Shown: positions 8,564-16,619, numbered from the stretch's first letter. The stretch: DNA of 44,371 nt from Gammaproteobacteria bacterium (GCA_027307325.1 DAHUXE010000141.1:1-44371), one strand, 5' to 3'. Notes: a model not told the origin generated them from the letters alone. Made by a program: numbers and translations.

Positions 8564-9028
8564 CTACGCTATGAACATCGCCAGGGCGCTGGCGGTGAGC
8601 GCCGGCTTGCTCTCGCCCTCGATCTCCATCGTGTTCTCGGTCGTCACGAGATAGCGCCCGCCGCCTTTATCCTCGACGCTGGAGATGCGGATGTGGTTGC
8701 GAACGCGTTTGCCCGAGCGCACCGGCGCCACGAAGCGCACCTTCTCGAGCCCGTAGTTCACCACCGACTTCGGCGTGATGCGCCCGAGCAGCACCTCGAA
8801 GCCCGTCGGCGCGAGCAGCGACAGCGTGAGAAACCCGTGGGCGATCGTGCCGCCAAACGGGCCGTCGCGCGCAGCCCGCTCGGCGTCGAGATGGATCCAC
8901 TGGTGATCGCCAGTGCAGTGAGCGAACTCGTTGATGCGGTTCTGGTCCAGGAGAATCCACGAGGAGACACCGATCTCCTCGCCGATGTACCTGGCCAGCT
9001 CTGCGACGGGCATTCGGCTCGCGGGCAT
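8564..9028 (-). CDS. MaoC-like enoyl-CoA hydratase (hot-dog fold)
   Basis: A 154-residue single hot-dog protein of the MaoC/(R)-enoyl-CoA hydratase type. The catalytic Asp/His block is present as FAHCTGDHQWIHLD, followed by the typical AARDGPFGGTIAHGFLTLSL helix. Such enzymes hydrate 2-enoyl-CoA to (R)-3-hydroxyacyl-CoA, which can feed polyhydroxyalkanoate synthesis. An upstream start at 9094 is possible, but it would place the promoter and operator bases inside the gene, and the family normally begins near MPASRMPVAEL; I therefore choose the ATG at 9028. It is divergent from a phasin gene, which supports a PHA role. Its 3' end lies 9 bp from the convergent oxidoreductase stop, so a shared function with that gene is not implied. 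Confidence 0.85.
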   Translation of the reverse strand: MPASRMPVAELARYIGEEIGVSSWILLDQNRINEFAHCTGDHQWIHLDAERAARDGPFGGTIAHGFLTLSLLAPTGFEVLLGRITPKSVVNYGLEKVRFVAPVRSGKRVRNHIRISSVEDKGGGRYLVTTENTMEIEGESKPALTASALAMFIA

Positions 9029-9069
9029 GTCCGATCTTACCAAGGGCGCGCGACTTGCTCGCCCGCAGT

Positions 9070-9097
9070 AATATAACCAGTATGCATTGCACAATAA
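9070..9097 (-). promoter_or_regulatory. Predicted promoter of the MaoC-like gene with operator in the spacer
   Basis: Read leftward, TTATTG (9097-9092), a 16-nt spacer and TATATT (9075-9070) form a plausible sigma-70 promoter about 45 bp before the start at 9028. The dyad TGC-ATT-GCA (9083-9091) lies wholly within the spacer, a classic position for repression. Confidence 0.45.
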
Positions 9098-9197
9098 CTC
9101 TGCGTTATCTGGGCGCCTTTGATCTATAAAACAGCATATAGATCATCTAGATATATTCAGTTCACCTTGGCGATCATAAATATATTGCAATGCATAC
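9080..9197. promoter_or_regulatory. Nested inverted repeats and twin TGC-N3-GCA operators of the PHA divergon
   Basis: A 12-bp perfect inverted repeat, GTATGCATTGCA (9080-9091) and TGCAATGCATAC (9186-9197), flanks an AT-rich island unlike the surrounding DNA. Each arm holds TGC-N3-GCA, which resembles the TGC-rich dyads I recall for the PHA repressor PhaR. The arms lie almost symmetrically, 55 bp from the MaoC start and 58 bp from the phasin start. A second perfect dyad sits inside: TGATCTATA (9120-9128) and TATAGATCA (9137-9145). Confidence 0.6.
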
Positions 9198-9212
9198 CAA
9201 AATTCGTAGAAT
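9185..9212 (+). promoter_or_regulatory. Predicted phasin promoter overlapping an operator
   Basis: TTGCAA (9185-9190), a 16-nt spacer and TAGAAT (9207-9212) make a fair sigma-70 promoter 40 bp before the phasin ATG. The operator arm TGCAATGCA (9186-9194) covers the -35 element, so a bound repressor would block RNA polymerase. Confidence 0.5.
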
Positions 9213-9251
9213 GGCATGTATCAACCGCAGACTGCTCCCCGGGGAGTTGCC

Positions 9252-9626
9252 ATGACCGACCGTACCTACGACCTCAACGCCTGGCTCGAGACCTACAAGG
9301 ACACCGTCACCTCCTTCAGCAGGGCTCAGCAGGATGGCTTCAGGGCGCTGGAGCGCTTCGCCCGTTTCAACTACGCCGTCGCCGGCGACTACCTCGATGC
9401 GGGCCTCGCGCACGCCAAGGCGACCGTGACTGCGCGCGCCGCGGTCGGCGCTCAAGCGGTCGCCGACCTGCTCGCGAAGCAGGCGGAGCTCGGCAACCAG
9501 CTGAGCGAGAAGCTCCGCGCCCGCGCGCAGGAATTCTCCAGCCTGGCTTCCGAGGTGCAGGAATCGGTCGGGAGCTTCGCGGCCGACGCCGCAACACGCG
9601 CCGCCGGTACGAAGAAGGCGGCCTGA
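9252..9626 (+). CDS. Phasin-family PHA granule-associated protein
   Basis: A 124-residue, Ala-rich, almost entirely helical protein typical of phasins, which coat polyhydroxyalkanoate granules and control their size. The N-terminal part (NAWLETYKDTVTSFSRAQQDG) and the amphipathic helices through about residue 100 match the phasin pattern; the tail GTKKAA is basic. I chose ATG 9252, preceded by GGGGAG at a good distance; a longer frame from 9216 would run back over the promoter region. A strong terminator follows, so the gene is probably monocistronic. No PHA synthase or repressor gene is in the window. Phasin-like proteins also occur in strains that make no PHA, so the role rests partly on the neighbouring hydratase. 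Confidence 0.85.
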   Translation: MTDRTYDLNAWLETYKDTVTSFSRAQQDGFRALERFARFNYAVAGDYLDAGLAHAKATVTARAAVGAQAVADLLAKQAELGNQLSEKLRARAQEFSSLASEVQESVGSFAADAATRAAGTKKAA

Positions 9627-9661
9627 AGACGCATAGCTGACAGACGCTGCTCGCACATCAC

Positions 9662-9695
9662 GAGGGCGATCCTTAGCCGGGTCGCCCTCTTTTTT
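9662..9695 (+). terminator. Rho-independent terminator after the phasin gene
   Basis: A perfect 8-bp stem GAGGGCGA (9662-9669) and TCGCCCTC (9682-9689) with a 12-nt loop is followed directly by six T. It is the clearest intrinsic terminator in the window. Confidence 0.92.
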
Positions 9696-9748
9696 CACCC
9701 GCGCGCCCGGGTAGATTGCGCCGCCCGTATCCGGCAGCATGGGCGTGG

Positions 9749-10999
9749 ATGCCTTCGCGTGCTCGCCGTTTCCTCCAGTCTCTCGCGCTGGTGCTCGTGG
9801 TGCTGCACGCGCCGGCACTGCACGCGCAGGACGTAGCGGGCATGAGCGGCCTCTACGGCCGCTACGACATGACGCGTGAATCCTCCGGCACGAGCTGGCA
9901 GCCGGACTCGACACCCACCGAGGGCATCCACGGAATGCAGGGCGCGTGGATGACGATGCTGCATGGATTCGTGGATGCGATCTACGACGCGCAGGGCGGC
10001 CCGCGCGGCAACTCCCAGTCCTTCTCCACCAGCATGCTGATGCTCATGGCGCGGCGCGAACTCGAGGACGGGGCGTTCGGCGTGCGCCTTGCGGCTTCGG
10101 GCGAGCCGCTCATGGGCGGGAGCGGCTATCCACTCCTCCTGCAAACGGGAGAGACCGCCGACGGGCGCGTACCGCTCATCGACCGGCAGCACCCGCACAA
10201 TCTGCTGGTCGAAGCCGCCGCGACCTACAGCCGCGATCTCGGCCCCGCGAGCAGCGTGTTCGTCTACGCGGGCCCCGCGGGCGAGCCGGCGCTCGGACCC
10301 AATACCTTCATGCACCGCCTCTCCGGGATGGACAATCCCGAGGCGCCGCTCACGCATCACTGGCTCGATTCGACTCACGTGACCTTCGGTGTAGTGACCG
10401 CGGGCTACGTGTGGCGGCAGTTCAAGCTCGAGACTTCCGCCTTCAACGGGCGCGAGCCCGATCAGCATCGCTACGAGGTCGAGCTGCGTCCGCTCGATTC
10501 CTGGTCGGCGCGTCTCGCCTGGAACCCTGGGCGCGACTGGTCGATGCAGGTGAGCACTGCACGCCTCGCGAGCCCGGAGCAGCTCGAGCCGGGCATTGCC
10601 GTACATCGCACCACGGCTTCTGTCAGCTACAACGCGCCTTACCCGGGCGAGTGGTGGCAGACGACTCTCGCCTGGGGCCATAACTCCCCGTCACAAGGCC
10701 CCTCGGGCAGCGGCTGGCTGCTCGAGTCGGCTCTCAAGCTCACGCCCGTGCAGACGCTGTTCGCTCGGGCGGAGCGGGTGGCGAAGGACGAGCTGTTCCT
10801 GGCCGGCACACCGCTCGCCGGCGAGACGTTCACGGTCGCAAAGCTCTCGCTCGGCTACATCTACGATTTCCTCGAGCGCGACGCGTTGAGCGTCGGTATC
10901 GGGGGACTGGCGAGCAGCTACAGCTACCCTGCGGCGCTCAATACCGCCTACGGTTCTCGTCCCACCTCGTACCTGCTGTTCCTGCGTGCGCGGCTCTAG
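9749..10999 (+). CDS. Putative secreted/outer-membrane beta-barrel protein of unknown function
   Basis: I do not recognise a named family. The 416-residue product from ATG 9749 begins with a clear signal peptide (RARRFLQSLALVLVVL, ending ALHAQD). The rest is rich in alternating hydrophobic/aromatic strands and Gly/Ser turns, and it ends in an aromatic strand (SYLLFLRARL), a pattern of outer-membrane barrels. Several His/Met-rich stretches (GIHGMQGAWMTMLHG, MLMLMARRE, DRQHPHNLL, LTHHWLD) could bind metal, as in proteins near copper-resistance loci; that is speculation. A TTG start at 9716 would only add a non-conserved leader. The next gene starts 3 bp after the stop, so the two are almost certainly co-transcribed and may both act outside the cytoplasm. 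Confidence 0.7.
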   Translation: MPSRARRFLQSLALVLVVLHAPALHAQDVAGMSGLYGRYDMTRESSGTSWQPDSTPTEGIHGMQGAWMTMLHGFVDAIYDAQGGPRGNSQSFSTSMLMLMARRELEDGAFGVRLAASGEPLMGGSGYPLLLQTGETADGRVPLIDRQHPHNLLVEAAATYSRDLGPASSVFVYAGPAGEPALGPNTFMHRLSGMDNPEAPLTHHWLDSTHVTFGVVTAGYVWRQFKLETSAFNGREPDQHRYEVELRPLDSWSARLAWNPGRDWSMQVSTARLASPEQLEPGIAVHRTTASVSYNAPYPGEWWQTTLAWGHNSPSQGPSGSGWLLESALKLTPVQTLFARAERVAKDELFLAGTPLAGETFTVAKLSLGYIYDFLERDALSVGIGGLASSYSYPAALNTAYGSRPTSYLLFLRARL

Positions 11000-11002
11000 C
11001 CT

Positions 11003-11974
11003 ATGATCCGGCGCTTGAATAACGCGCGCCTCACACGCAGGCAGGTACTCATGGGCGGGGTCGTCGGCTTCACGGCTGTCATGGCGCCGCGCGCGGTGCT
11101 GCGCGCTTCACTGCGGCCGCCGGCCGCGGCGGCGGGAACCGTGACGATCGGCGGCGACCTCAGCGTAAACCGGCTCGGCTTCGGCGCGATGCGGGTCACC
11201 GGGAAGGGGATCTGGGGCGAGCCGCCCGACGGCGCCGAGGCGCGCCGCGTACTGCGGCGGGCAGTGGAGCTCGGCGTCGACTTCATCGATACCGCGGATG
11301 CCTACGGGCCGGAGGTGAGCGAGCGGCTGATCGCCGAGGCGCTCCATCCGTACCCGCGAGGCCTGGTGATCGCGACCAAGGGCGGCTTGACGCGCCCGAG
11401 CGCCCCGCAGTGGGTGCCGGACGGGCGGCCGCAGCATCTGGCCGAGGCGTGCGAGGGGAGCCTGCGGCGGCTGAAGCTCGAGCGCATCGATCTCTACCAG
11501 CTGCATCACCTCGATCCGCAGGTGCCGCTCGAGGACTCGATCGGCGAGCTGGTGCGGCTGCAGGCGCAAGGCAAGATTCGCCACATCGGCGTTTCCAACT
11601 TCAGGCTCGAGGAGCTCGAGCGGGCACGCCGCGTCGCGCGCATCGTCTCGGTGCAGAATCGCTACACCGTCGTCGATCGTACTTCCGCCGACGTGCTGCA
11701 GGCGTGCACGCGCGACGGTCTCGCGTTCATTCCCTGGGCGCCGATCGCGCGCGGCTCGAGCGAGGCTCTGGAGAAGGGCGCAGGGAGCGAGGCGCTCGAA
11801 GCGCTGGCACGCGCGCACCGGGTGAGCGTATTCGAGATCGGGATCGCGTGGCTCCTGGCTGCGTCGCCGGTGATGTTGCCGATCCCGGGCACCTCGTCAG
11901 TCGCGCACCTCGAGCAGGACGTGGCGGCCGCCGGCATCCGCCTGAGTGCCGCCGAGCTTGCCAGCCTCGGGTAG
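11003..11974 (+). CDS. Aldo/keto reductase with twin-arginine signal
   Basis: A 323-residue aldo/keto reductase. The catalytic tetrad is visible: Asp96 and Tyr101 (FIDTADAYG), Lys126 (IATKGG) and His168 (YQLHHLD); GVSNF and the NADPH-site region near SVAHLEQ follow. It therefore should reduce carbonyl groups with NADPH. Unusually for an enzyme using a cytoplasmic cofactor, it begins with a Tat-like signal, LTRRQVLMGG (residues 10-19) then a hydrophobic stretch to about 37. Aldo/keto reductases with Tat signals are known. It starts 3 bp after the putative barrel protein. Whether it is exported, and with which substrate, cannot be told. Confidence 0.88.
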   Translation: MIRRLNNARLTRRQVLMGGVVGFTAVMAPRAVLRASLRPPAAAAGTVTIGGDLSVNRLGFGAMRVTGKGIWGEPPDGAEARRVLRRAVELGVDFIDTADAYGPEVSERLIAEALHPYPRGLVIATKGGLTRPSAPQWVPDGRPQHLAEACEGSLRRLKLERIDLYQLHHLDPQVPLEDSIGELVRLQAQGKIRHIGVSNFRLEELERARRVARIVSVQNRYTVVDRTSADVLQACTRDGLAFIPWAPIARGSSEALEKGAGSEALEALARAHRVSVFEIGIAWLLAASPVMLPIPGTSSVAHLEQDVAAAGIRLSAAELASLG

Positions 11975-12002
11975 CGGCCGGGCGGCGCGGCGCATCGGCG
12001 CC

Positions 12003-12034
12003 GCACGGGTGACCCGCGGGCGGATCACCCGTGC
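12003..12034. terminator. Strong hairpin between convergent genes, possible bidirectional terminator
   Basis: GCACGGGTGA (12003-12012) and TCACCCGTGC (12025-12034) form a perfect 10-bp stem with a 12-nt loop in the 75-bp gap between the aldo/keto reductase and urcA ends. There is no T tract on either side, so it may act with Rho or only protect 3' ends. Confidence 0.45.
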
Positions 12035-12049
12035 TGCGGGGCGCATGCT

Positions 12050-12409
12050 TCAGCCGTGCTGCAGGCGCGCGGCGTACACCGAGGCCAGCATCGGGCTGTT
12101 GACGTCGCGCACCGCGCGTGCGATCGCCTCCGCGGCGCAGGTCTTAGCGGCGGCCGCGGCCCGCAGATCGCGGAACACATCGGCCGCACACACCTCGTGC
12201 GCCGCCGCCACGATGCGTCCGTAGAGAGCGATCGAGCCCTGCTCGGTCGACAGGTTGAGATCCGCGTAGCGGACCTTGATCGCCGGGGGCGAGCCGGCGG
12301 TGGCGGCATGTGCGCTGCCGACGGCGCCGATGGCGGCGCAAGCCGCAAGCGCGCTGAGGGCCATGGCGGCGCGCAGGCGTCCGCCGGTGCTGAGCGTTGC
12401 TGAGGTCAT
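12050..12409 (-). CDS. UrcA-family small secreted protein
   Basis: A 119-residue protein with a signal peptide (hydrophobic run ending GSAHAAT) and the UrcA pattern: VRYADLNLSTEQGSIALYGRI, then two conserved cysteines (AHEVC, KTCAAEAIA) that could form a disulfide. UrcA proteins are small periplasmic proteins of unknown function, common in sphingomonads and some gammaproteobacteria, often in many copies per genome. ATG 12409 was chosen over 12430 because AGGAG sits 7 nt before it and the signal peptide then starts properly. It stands alone between convergent and divergent neighbours. Confidence 0.85.
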   Translation of the reverse strand: MTSATLSTGGRLRAAMALSALAACAAIGAVGSAHAATAGSPPAIKVRYADLNLSTEQGSIALYGRIVAAAHEVCAADVFRDLRAAAAAKTCAAEAIARAVRDVNSPMLASVYAARLQHG

Positions 12410-12700
12410 GGGCGTCTCCTGTGGGGACATTCGGTTTCGGGTCCTTCAAGCGCGTCACGATCTTCGCGACGCTGATGGTCAGATTCCCAACTTGCGCGTT
12501 GCGTTTAAAGGGTCGCGCCACGAGTTGATCCCCGGGGGCGACGGCTTCGTACCGGGCGCACGCCGCGGTTTTCCGCGCGCTGCGGGCCACGCGGCGTGCG
12601 CCGCCGGCGCCGCGGATTCGTCCCGTAAATCAACGGAGTCGTCCCAGTGCGCGCGGCGGCGGCGCTTTGGCGGCGGTGGGCGTAGGCTATGCTCCCGGGA
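12410..12700. other. 291-bp gap between urcA and the histidine kinase gene
   Basis: Apart from the urcA Shine-Dalgarno sequence I find no gene here. A small repeat CGTCCC occurs on both sides of a less GC-rich stretch (about 12610-12640). Promoters for the divergent urcA and kinase genes must lie here, but I cannot place -35/-10 elements with confidence. Confidence 0.5.
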
Positions 12701-13924
12701 ATGAGCGCCTCACCACTCGAACGGATCACTCCCACATTCCTCGGCGTGGCGCGTGACGGCGACGCCGCGGGCGAGCGCCGCGCCGCCCGCGCCCGCCGCA
12801 ACTTCTGGCCGCAGCTCGCGGTACTCACCGGATTCTGGATCTATGTCGCGCTCTCGAACGTCATGTATGCCAACACGATGGGCGAGAGCCTGAAGCAGTT
12901 CAGCGTCACCGACTTCTTCGCGCCCTGGGACGCGCGCCTCATCCAGCACCTGATCCTCTATCCACTCTTCATCCTGTGCGCCTGGACGTCGCTGCGCGTC
13001 GGCTGGCGGCCCCTGTGGCGCACGCTCCCCATCCAGCTCTCGGGCGCGCTCGGCTTCGCGGTGCTGGCGGCGCCGGCGCTGGTGCTCGGTGAGATGGCCA
13101 TGGGCGAGTGGCACGGCACCACAGGCGTCACTCATCCGATGGGGAGGAGCTACGAGAACTGGGCCGAGTTCTTCGCCGGCCCCGCCGTGCCGACCTGGAT
13201 CGCGAGCGCCACCAGCTTCATGGTGACCTACGGATTCGGTCTGGCGCTCATCACCAGCTTCGGTTTCTACCAGCGATTGCGGGACTCGCAGCTGCGCTCG
13301 GCGGCGCTCGAGCGCGCGCTCGGTGCGGCGCATCTCGCGGCGCTGCGCATGCAGCTCTCGCCGCACACTCTCTTCAACCTCCTGCACACCATCCGCGGGC
13401 AGATCACCTGGGACCCGCCGGCTGCGCAGGCGATGGTCGTGCAGCTCGGTGATCTGCTGCGGCGGCTGCTGACGGCGGGGGAACAGGAGTTCTCGCGTCT
13501 CGGCGACGAGCTGCAGTTCGTACAGCTGTACCTCGAGCTGCAGCAGCGGCGCTTCGCCGACCGGCTGAGCGTCGCCGTGCCACGGCGCGATGCGGCGCCG
13601 CTCGCCTGGGTGCCGAGCCTCATCCTGCAGCCGCTGGTGGAGAACGCGGTGCTGCACGGGCTCGGAGGCCACGACGGTCCGGTGAGCGTGCGGGTGGAAG
13701 CCGGGATCGCGGGCGAGACGCTGGTGTTGCGGGTCGTCAACGACCTCGCGCCCTCCCGGGGCGGGGTCAACGGGCCTGGGATCGGGCTCGCCAACGTGCG
13801 CGAGCGGCTGGCGGTGCAGTTTGGCGAGCGCGCCAGCTTCACGGCCGGTCCGGGCGGCGAGCGCGAATGGGTGGCGGAGATCCACATGCCGCTGCTGCGC
13901 GACGGGCCGGAGGCGGCCCAGTGA
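12701..13924 (+). CDS. LytS/YehU-type sensor histidine kinase (membrane)
   Basis: A 407-residue kinase of the Pfam His_kinase (PF06580) type. Four membrane helices are visible before about residue 190. The phosphoacceptor region follows as LRMQLSPHTLFNLLHTIRG (His222), then the ATPase domain with ILQPLVENAVLHGL (N box) and GPGIGLANVRERL (G box). It should pass phosphate to the LytTR regulator downstream, whose start overlaps this stop by one base (TGATG). Start choice is uncertain: ATG 12701 is used, 12689 is also possible. There is no periplasmic sensor domain, so the signal is probably sensed in or at the membrane. Confidence 0.9.
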   Translation: MSASPLERITPTFLGVARDGDAAGERRAARARRNFWPQLAVLTGFWIYVALSNVMYANTMGESLKQFSVTDFFAPWDARLIQHLILYPLFILCAWTSLRVGWRPLWRTLPIQLSGALGFAVLAAPALVLGEMAMGEWHGTTGVTHPMGRSYENWAEFFAGPAVPTWIASATSFMVTYGFGLALITSFGFYQRLRDSQLRSAALERALGAAHLAALRMQLSPHTLFNLLHTIRGQITWDPPAAQAMVVQLGDLLRRLLTAGEQEFSRLGDELQFVQLYLELQQRRFADRLSVAVPRRDAAPLAWVPSLILQPLVENAVLHGLGGHDGPVSVRVEAGIAGETLVLRVVNDLAPSRGGVNGPGIGLANVRERLAVQFGERASFTAGPGGEREWVAEIHMPLLRDGPEAAQ

Positions 13925-14709
13925 TGGACGTCATCATCGTCGACGACGAGCCGGCGGCGCGGCGCACCGTGCGCGAGTGCTGCGAGCGCGAAGGGGACTT
14001 CAAGGTGGTCGGCGAATTCGGCGACAGCCGCACGGGCCTCGAGGCGATTCGCGCACGGGCGCCGCACGTGCTGTTTCTCGACATCGAGATGGACTCGATG
14101 ACCGGGATGGCACTGGCGCGCGCGCTCGATCCGGCGACGCTGCCGCTCATCGTGTTCGTGACCGCCTACGACCACTATGCGCTCGAGGCCTTCGAGGTGA
14201 GCGCGGTCGACTATCTGCTCAAGCCCTTCGACGACGTGCGCTTCAGGGCGACCGCCGCGCGGGTACGCCGCCGCCACGGCGACGGGCACAGCGGGGGTGA
14301 TCGCCAGCGCTCGCTCGAGGCGCTGCTCGAGCAGCTCGAGCGGGGCGCACGGGCGCGCGAGGCGCAGCCGCGCGTGCTGGCCGAAGCCGGCAGCCGCATG
14401 CACATGCTGGACGTCGCGCAGGTCGAGGTGGTCGAGGCGGACCGCAATTATGTACGTCTCACCATCGGGCGCGAGGTGTTTCACGCGCGCAGCACGCTCG
14501 CCCAGGCGGAGCGCTCCTTCCAGACACAGCCGATGCTGCGCATCAGCCGCTCGTGCCTAGTAAACATGACTCACGTGCGCGAAGTCAGCCGCACGCCGCG
14601 TGGTGACTTCATCCTGGTAGTGGCGGGCGGTACCACGGTGACGAGCAGCGAAGGCTTCCGCGATCCTGTCCGGCAGTATCTCGAGCGCCTCAAGCTGGCG
14701 CCGGCCTGA
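13924..14709 (+). CDS. LytTR-type response regulator
   Basis: A 261-residue regulator. The receiver domain (1-115) has acidic pocket VDDEP, phosphoacceptor Asp53 (VLFLDIEMDS), and the switch Lys in DYLLKPFDD. After a charged linker (about 115-155) comes a LytTR DNA-binding domain, with VEVVEADRNYVRLTIG and FLRISRSCLVN-like features (LRISRSCLVNMTHVREV). Members bind paired direct repeats. It is translated from an ATG overlapping the kinase stop, so the two form a two-component system. Targets are not evident; the next gene downstream is an MFS transporter 51 bp away, which may be in the same transcript. Confidence 0.93.
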   Translation: MDVIIVDDEPAARRTVRECCEREGDFKVVGEFGDSRTGLEAIRARAPHVLFLDIEMDSMTGMALARALDPATLPLIVFVTAYDHYALEAFEVSAVDYLLKPFDDVRFRATAARVRRRHGDGHSGGDRQRSLEALLEQLERGARAREAQPRVLAEAGSRMHMLDVAQVEVVEADRNYVRLTIGREVFHARSTLAQAERSFQTQPMLRISRSCLVNMTHVREVSRTPRGDFILVVAGGTTVTSSEGFRDPVRQYLERLKLAPA

Positions 14710-14760
14710 GCCGACCGCTACAGTCCCGCGCGGGCTAAGCGGGCGGCGACCTCCTCACCC

Positions 14761-16017
14761 TTGAGTACTGCGATTCCGACTCGGCGGGCGGCGCTCTCGG
14801 CACTCGGTGTGCTGACCGGGATCAACCTGCTCAACTACCTCGACCGCTACGTGGTATCGGCCATCGTGCCGGACCTGCAGGGCGCGCTGCGCCTCACCGA
14901 CACCGAGCTCGGCGGGCTCATGTCCGCCTTCATGCTGGTCTACATGATCACGGCGCCGGCCTTCGGCAGCTGGGGCGATCGCGGCTCGCGTACCCGGCCG
15001 ATCGCGCTCGGGGTGTTCGTGTGGAGCCTGGCGACGGCGCTCTCGGGGCTGGCGCAGAGCTATGCGCAGCTGCTCGCGGGGCGGGCTCTGGTCGGCATCG
15101 GCGAGGCCGCCTACGTCGCCATCGCGCCGGCGCTGCTCGCGGACTGCTTCGCGAGCGCGGGCCGCGGGCGTGTGTACGCCGTCCTCAACATGGCGATCCC
15201 GGTGGGGGCGGCGCTCGGCTACATCGTCGGCGGCCTGGTGAGCGCCCACTGGGGCTGGCGCGCGGCGTTCTTCGTCGCGGGCGTGCCGGGGATGCTGCTC
15301 TCGGCCGCGGTGCTGTGGCTGCCCGATCCGCCGCGCGGCGCGGCGGACGGCCCGGGTCACCAGCCTTTGCCGGCCGCGGCTGCGGCGAGCCCGCTCGCCA
15401 TCTACCTGGGGCTGGTGCGGCGCTGGCCCTATGTCGTGGTCGTGCTCGGCTATGCCGCCTATACGTTCGGTCTCGGGGGCCTCGCCTTCTGGATGCCGAC
15501 CTTTCTCGAGCGCGTGCGCCACGTCCCGCCGGCCGCGGCCACCACCGGCTTCGGCGCGATCGTGCTCGTGACCGGGTTCGCCGGCACCTTCGCCGGCGGC
15601 TGGCTCGGCGATCACCTGCTGCGCTTCTCGCGCCAGGCCTACCTGTGGTTGTCGGGGGTACTGACGCTGCTGGCGGTTCCGTGCGCGCTGCTCGCGCTCC
15701 TGGCGCCGACGCCGGCGATCTACTATCCCGGCATCGTGGCTGCGCAGCTGCTGCTGTTCATGTCGACCGGCCCGATCAACGCCGCCATCGTCAACATCGC
15801 CGGCCCGCTCGAGCGCGCCTCCGCAATCGCCCTCAGCATGTTCGCGATCCACCTGTTGGGAGATGTGCCGTCCCCGGCCCTCATCGGCCGCGTGTCGCAC
15901 CTGAGCTCGCTCGGCGAGGCGACCCTCATCGTACCGATCGCATTCGCGGCCGCGGGCATGATCTGGCTGGCCGCCGCACGCGTGAACGAGCGCGCGGCAC
16001 GGCCGGCGGCCGTGTGA
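14761..16017 (+). CDS. MFS transporter (Spinster-like)
   Basis: A 418-residue transporter with 12 membrane helices. The signature LNYLDRYVVSAIVPDLQ in helix 1 and WGDRGSRTRPIALG in the loop after helix 2 are typical of the Spinster-like branch of the major facilitator superfamily; the substrate is unknown. The only reasonable start keeping helix 1 is the TTG at 14761, without a clear ribosome-binding site. Its stop overlaps the GTG start of the next gene (GTGTGA). Confidence 0.87.
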   Translation: MSTAIPTRRAALSALGVLTGINLLNYLDRYVVSAIVPDLQGALRLTDTELGGLMSAFMLVYMITAPAFGSWGDRGSRTRPIALGVFVWSLATALSGLAQSYAQLLAGRALVGIGEAAYVAIAPALLADCFASAGRGRVYAVLNMAIPVGAALGYIVGGLVSAHWGWRAAFFVAGVPGMLLSAAVLWLPDPPRGAADGPGHQPLPAAAAASPLAIYLGLVRRWPYVVVVLGYAAYTFGLGGLAFWMPTFLERVRHVPPAAATTGFGAIVLVTGFAGTFAGGWLGDHLLRFSRQAYLWLSGVLTLLAVPCALLALLAPTPAIYYPGIVAAQLLLFMSTGPINAAIVNIAGPLERASAIALSMFAIHLLGDVPSPALIGRVSHLSSLGEATLIVPIAFAAAGMIWLAAARVNERAARPAAV

Positions 16018-16601
16018 GCCGCCGCGCGCCGCGCGTCGACGCCTCGCTCCCGCCGGCGGCGCGCCCGCTCGCCACCGCGAGCGCCGCCGCCGTCGCGGCC
16101 CGGTTCGATGCCGCGCTGCGCGCGCGCGATGGTGCCCTGGGGGCGCACTGCATCCACGAGCTGTGGATGCGCGGCGAATTCGGCGCACGGATCGAGGCGG
16201 CGCTCGAGGCGCTGTGGCGGCGTGCCGCCGCCTCGGTGCCCGAGTGGCTGCCCATGCGTTACATCGAGTGGCTGCCGACCGCGTACGAAGCGGCGCTCGG
16301 CTTCGCCGCCGGCCGCCGCGGCCGCAGTAACGTCTACCTCATCCTGCTCGATTTCGCCGACCGGCGGCGCGGGCCGTACGGCGTGTACGTGGGCATGAGC
16401 CGCTACACACCCGCCGAGCGCTTCGATCAGCACAAGGCCGGCATTCACGCCGCCGGTAGCGTGCTGAAGCGCGGCCTCGAGGTGCTCACGGGACCGACGC
16501 TGCATCTGCAGCGCCTGGCGCGTGCGGAGGCCGAGCGCATCGAGGGCTCGCTCGCACAGGCGCTCGCCGCTGCCGGGCTACTGGTGGAGGGCGGTCACTA
16601 A
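16014..16601 (+). CDS. Conserved hypothetical protein with GIY-YIG-like C-terminal region
   Basis: A 195-residue protein from a GTG that overlaps the MFS stop. I do not know a named family. Residues 106-143 read VYLILLDF, then YGVYVGMSRYTPAERFDQHKAG, which looks like a GIY-YIG nuclease core: VY and YVG in place of GIY and YIG, Arg135 and His140 in the expected order, and a Glu in a following helix (RAEAERIEGSL). The N-terminal half is helical with HCIHELWMRGEFG and EWLPMRYIEWLP. A structural or degenerate role is as likely as a true nuclease. The tight junction says it is translated with the MFS gene, but the functional reason is unclear. Confidence 0.7.
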   Translation: MSRRAPRVDASLPPAARPLATASAAAVAARFDAALRARDGALGAHCIHELWMRGEFGARIEAALEALWRRAAASVPEWLPMRYIEWLPTAYEAALGFAAGRRGRSNVYLILLDFADRRRGPYGVYVGMSRYTPAERFDQHKAGIHAAGSVLKRGLEVLTGPTLHLQRLARAEAERIEGSLAQALAAAGLLVEGGH

Positions 16602-16619
16602 GCGATACAGTGGCGACGC

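Noticed and set aside
9029-9094. N-terminal extension of the MaoC-like protein from 9094
   Set aside because: It would place the -10 box and an operator arm inside the coding region, and the extra residues do not fit the family.
12003-12034. Hairpin as a certain intrinsic terminator
   Set aside because: The 10-bp stem is perfect, but no T tract follows on either strand, so it is listed only as possible.
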